DNA of 64,000 nucleotides, taken from an uncultured Prevotellaceae bacterium (GTDB lineage: Bacteria > Bacteroidota > Bacteroidia > Bacteroidales > Bacteroidaceae). Every line of letters starts with the position of its first letter. The stretch's first letter is position 1. The stretch lies in contig CAMHNI010000009.1 of the NCBI GenBank assembly GCA_946186505.1, positions 32,349 to 96,348 on the forward strand, in the 5' to 3' direction. Below the pieces are notes generated by a model, which ran no database searches, was not told the origin of the DNA, and was given only the letters and a program-made list of their open reading frames with translations. The position numbers and the translations under genes are program-made. This document shows positions 50,191 to 58,231 of this stretch, one piece after another.

Positions 50191-52950
50191 TTATTTGATG
50201 AAAAACTTCTTGCCGCGAATGATATAGAGTCCTTTTGTGGGATGCTGGACACGCTGACCACGCAGATTGTATGGGACAGCCTGCGACCTGTCAAGCCCGC
50301 TGTTCCCGACGATTTCAATACCCGTTGTCTCGTCGTCTTCAAAGATGATACTGAGAACACGGCTGCCATCAGTTTCGGGTGCCTGCAGATAGGCCTTCCC
50401 CACTGGTACCGTAGCTGCTCGGTTGGCAGTATCAGCAAACTTGACGGTGCCATCCTTTTCAACCAAAACATACTGATTGGAAGAATTGGCTGTATAAGCA
50501 GTACCAGAAACGCCAACCATCAAGTTGGAGCTCAGTGTATTGCCCGTTTCGACCACCTCTATACGGGCTGAAGCGTTTGCCTCTGAACCCACCAACACAA
50601 GTCCTGTCCCAGCTGCCACTGTTCCAACCACTTGTACCAACGTGACCGTTGTCTCATTTTTTGCCTTGGCAATATATGCCTTCACAGTTTCACTGCCCAT
50701 GAAATAAAGTGGTTGCGACGTGCAATAAGTGGCATAGCGTGAACTACCAACAGCGAGGGTGGTATATACTTTATTCTTGGTAAAGTATCCTTCTATTGTC
50801 ACATCATGAGCAGGCATTGTGGCCGGCATGTTAAGCCATCCAGAGAAAGTATATCCAGTCCTCTCTGGCTCGTCAATGGACGAAATAGCAGTGCCATACT
50901 CCACTTCCTGAGATTCTCCATAAGCAGCTCCATCAACCTTATATGACAGAATGTACGAATTTACAGTGAACTGCGCCACGACACTCAGATCGGAGGCAGG
51001 CATAGTAGCAGGCAAATCATTTCCTTCATTGTCCTTCCACCCCGTGAATGTGTAACCTTCCTTTGTCAGTGTTGGCAGTACGTCTGACAAATCTGCGCCC
51101 TCTTCTACCAACACGTCATTCGATTCTCCGTCAATCGTGATGGTCAGTGTGTGAGTTGGAACGGCAACTGGTGGCTCATAGGTTACTAAGTAGATGGTGA
51201 TATTACGGAAAGAGATAGACATTGCCTTACCTTCACTGAGATAGTTCTGCAAGTTGGTTGACGTGTTCTGGTTGAAAACAAACTCAAAACAGCCTGCCGA
51301 AGCATTATACCCATTGAAAGTGGAAGTCTGGTACAAGTTATCATTTACATTGACAAATGTCGGGTGAGTCCAGTTGCCACCACCCGTCCACAGCTTCCAG
51401 TCGTTTGGATTGTCAATGTCTGCATATATACGCAATGTTCCGTCTTTTTCAGTGTCTGCCACCCAGTTGTCTGTGTTATAGATAAAAAGATTGTTTTCTC
51501 CACCATAGACAATGGCAGGATTGCCGTCCCAGACAACAGTTTCGCCCTCACGCAGAGTGAAAGCTTTCTTGAACTGTGCTGTGATGGTCACGTCGTTTGC
51601 AGGCATGGTGGTAATGGTATTATCCCATCCAGTAAACGTATAGCCTTCTTTGACCGGATCTGTGGGATAGCTGATTGCAGTACCGTACTGAACCGTTGAG
51701 GTCTGATCGGCCTGCCCGTCAATCTTGAAAGTCAGTGTGTAACTATTAACAGTGAACTGAGCTGTAAGTTCAATGTCCTCAGTACCCATTTTCCCATCTT
51801 CAGGCCAGTTGCTCCAGCCTGCAAATGTATATCCCGTCTTGGTAGGTGTAAGCTGCGGTATGTCGGCTCCTTCTTCGACCTGTTTCCTATTCCACTGTTC
51901 GTTATCAACAATGTAAGTTACGACATGAGCTGGCGTATCAGGAGCGCTTGGAATAATATCAATCTTTGTGACCGTAAAGTCGCTACCGGTAACGATATAT
52001 TTCGTAAATGCCTGTAGCCGCTCCAAAGAAGCCGCATCTATAACAAGGTCGATATATCCATTCTCATTTGTCGTCTCTCCCGTTAAGGGCTGCCAATTGT
52101 TCTCATTGCCCTGGGGAGCTTTCAAAATCATCTGATTACCTGATCCATAGACGCGAATTGTCCAACCTGATGATGCATTTTCAAAATACCTTGTTGAAAG
52201 CTCAATATGATTCCCCCACCAGTTAATTGCTTTTCCATAAGGATTATCCCAAACTGTTGTCCGCCCAATAATATCATAATTGATAGCAGTAAAGACTGCC
52301 TGAACATCAACATCGGCAGATGGCATCAAAAATGAATAGTCTTGGTAACCTGTCCTTTCTGTCGTAACACTATTCCCGTTACTCTGAACGGAGATAGATT
52401 CAAACTGGTAATCATCAGCTGGTACAACAGTCAATGTAACAGTCTCTCCAGATGACACTTTTAGTTTGTCTGAAGTAACGGTTCCACCTGTTGTTTGCGT
52501 GATGTTAACAAAGCTACCGTCAATCTTGATAAGAAATATGTTCGCTACTGTAAGATTATAACCGGCAAGGAATGCCATTTGCCGACCTTCAGTAAGTTCC
52601 GAAATCATACTTTCTGTCAGCGGAATATCTATTTCACCACTGGATATTGGCCCGCCATTTGCAGAGTAAACTTCTTTTCTGGTCCAATCATAGTCAGGAG
52701 TTGCCTGAAGATAGATACCCCAGTCTCCATTTGATGTACCAACAATGCGTATCACATCACCAAATCCAGCTCCTTCTGTAGCCAGTGCTGCCGTTGAGAA
52801 TTTCAAGGCATTACCATATGTGTCAATAGCATGACTGCCAGAAGTGCCATTTTCCGGCCACATCGTGACAGGGTCTGCAGCATTCATTTTATTTGTGCCC
52901 AACAACATCAATGCCATGAGCAACATCCTGAGAATAGTCTTTATCTTCAT
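50191..52950 (-). CDS. InlB-repeat surface protein with type IX sorting tail
   Basis: A 919-residue secreted protein. A signal peptide (1-24) precedes a large N-terminal part with beta-sandwich-like repeats (SGSHAIDTYGNALKFSTAAL; NPYGKAINWWGNHIELSTRY). It then has four InlB B-type repeats marked by GYTFAGW, GYTFTGW, GYTFTGW and GYTFSGW with MPANDVTITAQF-like ends. The last 80 residues hold YNLRGQRVQHPTKGLYIIRG, a short T9SS sorting tail. Such proteins are exported and cell-surface attached, and are usually adhesive. It lies 14-15 bases from each LruC lipoprotein gene, so all three are probably co-transcribed and may act together. Confidence 0.85.
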   Translation of the reverse strand: MKIKTILRMLLMALMLLGTNKMNAADPVTMWPENGTSGSHAIDTYGNALKFSTAALATEGAGFGDVIRIVGTSNGDWGIYLQATPDYDWTRKEVYSANGGPISSGEIDIPLTESMISELTEGRQMAFLAGYNLTVANIFLIKIDGSFVNITQTTGGTVTSDKLKVSSGETVTLTVVPADDYQFESISVQSNGNSVTTERTGYQDYSFLMPSADVDVQAVFTAINYDIIGRTTVWDNPYGKAINWWGNHIELSTRYFENASSGWTIRVYGSGNQMILKAPQGNENNWQPLTGETTNENGYIDLVIDAASLERLQAFTKYIVTGSDFTVTKIDIIPSAPDTPAHVVTYIVDNEQWNRKQVEEGADIPQLTPTKTGYTFAGWSNWPEDGKMGTEDIELTAQFTVNSYTLTFKIDGQADQTSTVQYGTAISYPTDPVKEGYTFTGWDNTITTMPANDVTITAQFKKAFTLREGETVVWDGNPAIVYGGENNLFIYNTDNWVADTEKDGTLRIYADIDNPNDWKLWTGGGNWTHPTFVNVNDNLYQTSTFNGYNASAGCFEFVFNQNTSTNLQNYLSEGKAMSISFRNITIYLVTYEPPVAVPTHTLTITIDGESNDVLVEEGADLSDVLPTLTKEGYTFTGWKDNEGNDLPATMPASDLSVVAQFTVNSYILSYKVDGAAYGESQEVEYGTAISSIDEPERTGYTFSGWLNMPATMPAHDVTIEGYFTKNKVYTTLAVGSSRYATYCTSQPLYFMGSETVKAYIAKAKNETTVTLVQVVGTVAAGTGLVLVGSEANASARIEVVETGNTLSSNLMVGVSGTAYTANSSNQYVLVEKDGTVKFADTANRAATVPVGKAYLQAPETDGSRVLSIIFEDDETTGIEIVGNSGLDRSQAVPYNLRGQRVQHPTKGLYIIRGKKFFIK

Positions 52951-52964
52951 AGCTCTCTCCTCCT

Positions 52965-55247
52965 CTAATCGTTAATCGTTGACACTTTACGCGAAAGTAT
53001 TTCCTCACCCTCGTAGCCGCCGGTAGTAGTGGACGTACCCTTATTACGATAGGTTGTGGTTGGTCCCTCAATATTGGTACGGACAGTCACGGCCTCTGTT
53101 GAGCGTGGCTTATAGGTGTCCATCGGATGCGTATAGACATTGTCTTCTGAGATATTGTTCTTCCAACAGTCTTCCGAATAGGACACGTAATTCATGAAGT
53201 CGCCGTAAGCACTGTCTATCTTGACACGCTCCTTGGCCCACTTCGTGCCGATGGGAACAAGTATCTTATGGGGTGCCCATCCCTGTTCTGCCGTCAGTTT
53301 CAGCACTTCGCCATTGCCATACCTCACCCAGATAGGAATCTCCACGATGCTGGAATAATTGAAGTCCGTTCCGATGGTGACAGGGGCATGAGTTACATAT
53401 GAGTTCCCATAAGACTCGTCACCCACACCGATGGTGTTGATGATGGTACTTGTGGGATTACCTCCAAGGACATTATGCACTTCATAGCTCTCGGCAACGG
53501 AGAGAGGCAGCGTGCCGCCGGCCGCAAGCAGGATGATGGTGGTCTTATAGATGGCCTCGCCCATGACGGTTTCGTCAGTCGTCTTGACACCATCCTCAGT
53601 AATAATAGTGCGCGTGCTGGGTACAGTCCTGTAAACGTAAGCATCGAAGACGACATCATTGAAGTCCAGGTCGTTGGTACTGATGCGTCCCAAGTCCTCA
53701 CAGAACACGCGTCCCTGTTCAATCAATTCGGTCGTCTCGTAATACTCTCTGGTGGTCACGATGGTCACCCTGTCCTCTGAGGTCTCGCTCTGGTCAATGG
53801 GAATCGTGAGTGTTCCATAGCCGGGATTACAGGTGGAGCCACTCACCGTGATGGTTGGCGTGCCACCGTTGAATCCCTCAGCATAGATATTGTCCGGCGA
53901 ACAGCCATACTTGAAATCGATATATGGATATGCACCAGAATAACCTTGTGCGAAATGTGTCTCTGCTACGATGCCTAACTTACCACCATAAGTCACTTCG
54001 TAGCCTTGTTCAGCAGTGCCAGCAACGATATCCTTGGCCAGAAATACCGACCAGTCATCGCCTAGGTTGTAAACGCCATAATCGGCCTTGGTAGCGTTCA
54101 TCGTGGCTGTCTCCGTCACTTTAAACACAGAACCGCTACCCATAAAAATATAGAACGGACCTCCATTGAAAGTAACACCTGCGTAAGTAAAATTACCTCC
54201 ACCATTAAAATTCTTCGTCACAACACCCGAACCAGCATCCATACGGAAACAACCGTTGCCTGGATTGTCGCCCAGGTTGATGTCAAAATCCTCATCCACT
54301 GTCAATCGGCAATTGTTGATGACCTGATCACTAGCTGCATTATATATAAAATAGCCTGTATGATATTGTCCATTGTTAACCCATGTATTACCATTACTGT
54401 TCACAGTGGTGTTCCCGCTGATTGTCGCATTTCCGTTGTTCTGGAACTTGCCGCTGCCAGCCGTGTTCAACTCGGCCGCTATGAGGTCGCCGTCATTTAC
54501 CACTACCGACAGGTCATTCTCAACAGAAATCTTTCCTGCAACTGTAACAATTCCCGTATTGATAAGCACGCTGTTGCTATTGGTCGAAATAATGCCTGCC
54601 TCAATAGTACCATGGTTGTAAATATGCAGACCGTTGTTCAGCTTCAGTTCACTGGTGGTGACGATGCTGGCTCCCTCTGCAATGTAGATATTCGTATTCA
54701 CCTGCAGATTGGCTGCGTCAGTACTGTTCAGCGTCAGCGTAGCTCCCTCGAGCAGAAAAAGCTCTGAGTTTCCGTCAAAATAGAATCTCCTGTTTGAGAA
54801 GTCGCAGTTGCCCTTGATATAGAGCTTACCACCTGACCTGTCCTGCCAATTGCCAGCCTCAGTGGCAGCACCATAGATGTTCACGTCATCAGTCCAGGAT
54901 TCGTCAATCCAATGGTTGGCCCTGCCAATCTGCGTCTGGGACAGTTTCTCAACACCCTCCGGCACATCGGCCAGGAACTTGCTGGCATCGGCATCACCGG
55001 GAAAAACAAACGGATCGGAGAAACTCATGCTGATGGCGCGTGTCACCTTGCGGGTTCTTTCCTGAACAGATCCGAAACCCCAACTTTGGTTCGGGTCAAT
55101 CTTTCCATAGGCATCCACAAACACTTCCTGATAGGCTTGCAACTTGCTGTCTATGATGGACGAGTTGTCGATGTCATCATGCGAGCAACCCGCAAAGCAC
55201 CCACCAAGGACGAGCGTAACAGCTCCTCTCAATATTTGCTTTTTCAT
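52965..55247 (-). CDS. LruC-domain lipoprotein with beta-solenoid, copy A
   Basis: 760 residues from MKKQILRGAVTLVLGGCF; the upstream in-frame Met codons have no signal-peptide logic. Lipobox CFAGCSHDD, then YQEVFVDAYGKIDPNQSWGFG. The solenoid region (GNTTVNSNGNTWVNNG) is nearly the same as in copy B over about 130 residues. The LruC domain starts near residue 530 (EDLGRISTNDLDFNDVV) and has a long insert and a unique C-terminal tail rich in Thr, Gly and Tyr ending LSRKVSTIND. It is the first gene of the three-gene operon. A GTTACGTAAC palindrome (55251-55260) covers the site just before the start codon. Confidence 0.84.
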   Translation of the reverse strand: MKKQILRGAVTLVLGGCFAGCSHDDIDNSSIIDSKLQAYQEVFVDAYGKIDPNQSWGFGSVQERTRKVTRAISMSFSDPFVFPGDADASKFLADVPEGVEKLSQTQIGRANHWIDESWTDDVNIYGAATEAGNWQDRSGGKLYIKGNCDFSNRRFYFDGNSELFLLEGATLTLNSTDAANLQVNTNIYIAEGASIVTTSELKLNNGLHIYNHGTIEAGIISTNSNSVLINTGIVTVAGKISVENDLSVVVNDGDLIAAELNTAGSGKFQNNGNATISGNTTVNSNGNTWVNNGQYHTGYFIYNAASDQVINNCRLTVDEDFDINLGDNPGNGCFRMDAGSGVVTKNFNGGGNFTYAGVTFNGGPFYIFMGSGSVFKVTETATMNATKADYGVYNLGDDWSVFLAKDIVAGTAEQGYEVTYGGKLGIVAETHFAQGYSGAYPYIDFKYGCSPDNIYAEGFNGGTPTITVSGSTCNPGYGTLTIPIDQSETSEDRVTIVTTREYYETTELIEQGRVFCEDLGRISTNDLDFNDVVFDAYVYRTVPSTRTIITEDGVKTTDETVMGEAIYKTTIILLAAGGTLPLSVAESYEVHNVLGGNPTSTIINTIGVGDESYGNSYVTHAPVTIGTDFNYSSIVEIPIWVRYGNGEVLKLTAEQGWAPHKILVPIGTKWAKERVKIDSAYGDFMNYVSYSEDCWKNNISEDNVYTHPMDTYKPRSTEAVTVRTNIEGPTTTYRNKGTSTTTGGYEGEEILSRKVSTIND

Positions 55248-55250
55248 AAT

Positions 55251-55260
55251 GTTACGTAAC
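55251..55260. promoter_or_regulatory. Palindrome before the LruC operon start
   Basis: GTTACGTAAC is a perfect 10-bp palindrome 3 bases before the start codon of copy A, where a repressor or ribosome would bind. It may be an operator; chance is not excluded at this length. Confidence 0.3.
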
Positions 55261-55409
55261 TTTGTTGAAAATTCGTATTGATGCTGCAAAATTAATATAA
55301 ATATCCATAAAGTTACGCCTGCCATCCGTTAAAATAATTAAAATAGGTGGAATTGTTCACCTTTTGTAAGGATAATTTTGTAATTTTGGCCTCAAATTGT
55401 GTCAATAAG

Positions 55410-56684
55410 ATGTTTACAAGAAACTGGCCTGCCGGATGGGTGTTTACATTGTCGGCGATATTGTTGGCTTCGTGCCACAGGAACGTCTTCGATGCGGATG
55501 ATTACAAGGAGATTGTGGAAAAGGCCCAGCCGGTGGAAAACATAGACAAAAGTCATACCTGGGAACTGACTTCGACCTATTATGTCTCAGTTTCCACGGT
55601 CGGTGTCAGCATGGGCACCCAGCATGTGATGATACTCAGCGGCAACCCCACCCAAGGCGAGGGTGCTGAAATCCTCGCCCAGCTAACGATGACCGACGAC
55701 GAGACCAAGTATCTGGCATTTGCCGCTCCGAGTACACAGCGGCAGTTCTATGCAGCACTGGCTGACGCTGCCGGCACCTATACCATCACTTCTTTCCGGT
55801 CAAATGAGCGCAGCATCAATTTCCTGGAGCCAATAGCCACGAAAGTCAAGATTGACACCAGGCTGGTCGGCTTACAAGCTTTCTCTTATTGTTTCGAGGA
55901 TGAGATACCAAAACCGGGCGATTATGATTTCAACGATGTCGTATTGCGTATCTCGCAGGAGCGGACAGCTGATAACCAGATAACACTGAACGTCACCCTG
56001 GCGGCGGTAGGTTCGCTGGTCCAGGTGGCAGCAGGCATACGCTTGGTGGATTTCACGTATGACGACATCGAAAGCGTGACGACCCTTGACGGCGAGTCTT
56101 TCGACCAAGGCTACAAGAAATCTGTCCTGCCGTATATCGAAGGCGACAACTTCCTGCTGAAAGGCATCGGCGATGTACCCGTCGTTAACCTTTTTGAGGA
56201 TGCCCATTGGGCAACGGGTGCCACCGCCTATACCAGCGAGGGCTATATCCCGCGCTACAAGTACAACGTTTCAAAGACCACTGACGCCAGCCATGAGATC
56301 ATCGCCCCCCGCACCATCTCCTACGTTGTCACTTTCAGGAATACGGCACTACTGGATTATTTCACCCTCAACCAGCTCGATCCTTTCGTCATCTGCGAGT
56401 ACAACGGCATCCTGATGGAAGAGCACGCCGTTTACCAATACAGGACAACACCCGTACTGCATGAATATACGCAACCGGCCAATGCCACCATCCTGCCGTG
56501 GGCACTAGTGGTACCCTCCGGTTCGTTCCGATATCCGTTGGACGGACAGAACATAGGCTTCTACAAGGACGGAGCCATGTTCGGAGCCTATATGGCTTCC
56601 GGACACGGATTTGGAGAATGGGCAGCTAACCACAGCAAATCCACCGACTGGTATGGTTATCCTGCCATCAACATGGTGTTCTGA
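55410..56684 (+). CDS. LruC-domain lipoprotein without solenoid
   Basis: 424 residues from MFTRNWPAGWVFTLSAILL; the upstream in-frame start at 55347 would cover a -7 box (TAATTTTG, about 55380). Lipobox LLASCHRN. Residues of about 22-60 carry IVEKAQPVENIDKSHTWELT, a form of the WxF/WELT N-motif of the family. The LruC core is PGDYDFNDVVLRI near residue 185, with GYIPRYKYNV and LPWALVVPSGSFRYPLD later. It is divergent from the LruC operon and precedes the GPH transporter by 28 bases. It may be a second type of partner in the same surface system. Confidence 0.82.
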   Translation: MFTRNWPAGWVFTLSAILLASCHRNVFDADDYKEIVEKAQPVENIDKSHTWELTSTYYVSVSTVGVSMGTQHVMILSGNPTQGEGAEILAQLTMTDDETKYLAFAAPSTQRQFYAALADAAGTYTITSFRSNERSINFLEPIATKVKIDTRLVGLQAFSYCFEDEIPKPGDYDFNDVVLRISQERTADNQITLNVTLAAVGSLVQVAAGIRLVDFTYDDIESVTTLDGESFDQGYKKSVLPYIEGDNFLLKGIGDVPVVNLFEDAHWATGATAYTSEGYIPRYKYNVSKTTDASHEIIAPRTISYVVTFRNTALLDYFTLNQLDPFVICEYNGILMEEHAVYQYRTTPVLHEYTQPANATILPWALVVPSGSFRYPLDGQNIGFYKDGAMFGAYMASGHGFGEWAANHSKSTDWYGYPAINMVF

Positions 56685-56712
56685 TGAGAATAAAAACAAT
56701 AAACTTGAATAA

Positions 56713-58056
56713 ATGGCAACACTGAGAGAAAAAATCGGCTACGCTTTAGGTGACGCGGCTGCCGGAGGTATTACATGGAAGGTCATGTCAATAGCCTTTC
56801 CCCTGTTTTTCACCAATGTTTTTGGACTTACATTCGCCGATGCGGCTACACTGATGCTGATTGCCCGCATGTTCGATGTGGTGACAGATCCCCTGATGGG
56901 TTCACTGGCAGACCGCACGCAGTCGCGCTGGGGTACCTACCGCCCGTGGCTCATCTTTGGCGCCGTCCCCTTGGGCCTTATCTTCGCCCTGCTGCTATAC
57001 ACCCCCGACTTTGGTCCGGTGGGCAAACGCATCTGGGCCTACTCACTCTACCTGCTAATGATGGCCGTCTATACTGCCGTCAACGTGCCCTACGGCTCAC
57101 TGTTAGGCGTGATGACCGACGATGACAACGAGAAGAACCAGTTTTCGTCGTTCCGCATGGTCGGCGCATACGCCATGGGTTTCATCACACTGCTGTCCTT
57201 CCCCTATCTGCAGAAAATGGTGGGCGGCACCGACCAGCACCAGTATGCCGTCCTCGGCGCCTGCTTCGGACTGATAGCAACAGTGATGACGCTGGCCTGC
57301 GGTCTGCTGACCAAGGAGCGGCTGAAGCCGGTAAGGGCCGAGAAGTTCTCGTTTAAGCCTTTCGCTGACCTCATCCACAACAAGCCTTGGATTATCCTGA
57401 CACTCATAGGCATCTGCACCAACTTCTTCAACGGCTTCCGTTACGCCGTGGCCGGCTATATGTTCGAGTACTGCCTGAAGGGCGACGTCACCGTCAGCGG
57501 ACTCATCATCAACTACACCGTCTTCATGACCTTCGGCGAACTGACATGCATGATCTTCGGTGGTGTCTCGCCCAAGTTCACACAGTGGGTGGGCTCCAAG
57601 CGCGGGGCTTTTATCGCCGCTGCCGTTATCTGCCTCGTCTTCTCCGTCGGCTTCTTCTTCATCCCCATGAGTCCCGACTACATCTGGGTGATGGTGGCAC
57701 TGGTCATCCTCACCAGCGTGGGCATCGGTCTCTACTCGCCCCTGCTGTGGTCTATGTATGCCGACGTTGCCGACTATGCCACCAAGAAGAACGGCACCTC
57801 CTCGACAGGCCTCATCTTCTCGAGCGGTACCATGGCCCAGAAGTTCGGCACAGCCATCTCGGGCTCGCTTGTGGCTCTGTTCCTCAGTCTGGCTGGTGCC
57901 AGCATGATGACCGACGAGATGGGCAACACGATGGTTGACCCTGCTTCAATCACCGACTCGGTGCTCTCGATGGTATGGTCGCTTTTCTCGTTGTTCCCTG
58001 CTTGCATCGCCGTCATCATGATCGGACTTACATACATCTACCCCATTAAGAAATAA
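56713..58056 (+). CDS. GPH/MelB-type sugar-cation symporter
   Basis: A 447-residue inner-membrane carrier of the major facilitator group with 12 helices. Family signatures are KIGYALGDAAAGGITWKV, ARMFDVVTDPLMGSLADRT near residue 50, and RWGTYRPWL near residue 72. The members take up oligosaccharides or glycosides with Na or H. The substrate is not readable; its place between LruC genes and not far from a GH43 enzyme suggests a plant-derived sugar. LacI-type operator sites follow the gene. Confidence 0.9.
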   Translation: MATLREKIGYALGDAAAGGITWKVMSIAFPLFFTNVFGLTFADAATLMLIARMFDVVTDPLMGSLADRTQSRWGTYRPWLIFGAVPLGLIFALLLYTPDFGPVGKRIWAYSLYLLMMAVYTAVNVPYGSLLGVMTDDDNEKNQFSSFRMVGAYAMGFITLLSFPYLQKMVGGTDQHQYAVLGACFGLIATVMTLACGLLTKERLKPVRAEKFSFKPFADLIHNKPWIILTLIGICTNFFNGFRYAVAGYMFEYCLKGDVTVSGLIINYTVFMTFGELTCMIFGGVSPKFTQWVGSKRGAFIAAAVICLVFSVGFFFIPMSPDYIWVMVALVILTSVGIGLYSPLLWSMYADVADYATKKNGTSSTGLIFSSGTMAQKFGTAISGSLVALFLSLAGASMMTDEMGNTMVDPASITDSVLSMVWSLFSLFPACIAVIMIGLTYIYPIKK

Positions 58057-58098
58057 GTTCAGACATCGACAATTGCAGTGTTCGTCTGACGACGGAAA

Positions 58099-58122
58099 AA
58101 CGTTTACGATGTAAACGTTTAC
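58099..58122. promoter_or_regulatory. LacI-family-like operator O1
   Basis: AACGTTTAC-GAT-GTAAACGTT (9-bp arms, 58099-58119) overlaps GTAAACGTTTAC (58111-58122), a perfect 12-bp palindrome of the LacI/CcpA type. It lies about 35 bases upstream of the promoter at 58156. Confidence 0.6.
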
Positions 58123-58155
58123 GTATTTTTTACGTGTTTTTTTTGAGGAAAAACT

Positions 58156-58185
58156 TTTGAATTCGAACAGTTATTTGTATCTTTG
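58156..58185 (+). promoter_or_regulatory. Promoter of the 58232 LruC gene
   Basis: TTTG (58156-58159), 18 bases, TATCTTTG (58178-58185). It lies between the two operators. Confidence 0.6.
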
Positions 58186-58199
58186 CAGCAGTTATCAAC

Positions 58200-58213
58200 A
58201 ATAAACGTTTATT
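58200..58213. promoter_or_regulatory. LacI-family-like operator O2
   Basis: AATAAACGTTTATT is a perfect 14-bp palindrome just after the predicted start of transcription. With O1 it brackets the promoter, the usual arrangement for repression by looping. Confidence 0.55.
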
Positions 58214-58231
58214 TATTCAATTTCTTTTAGC

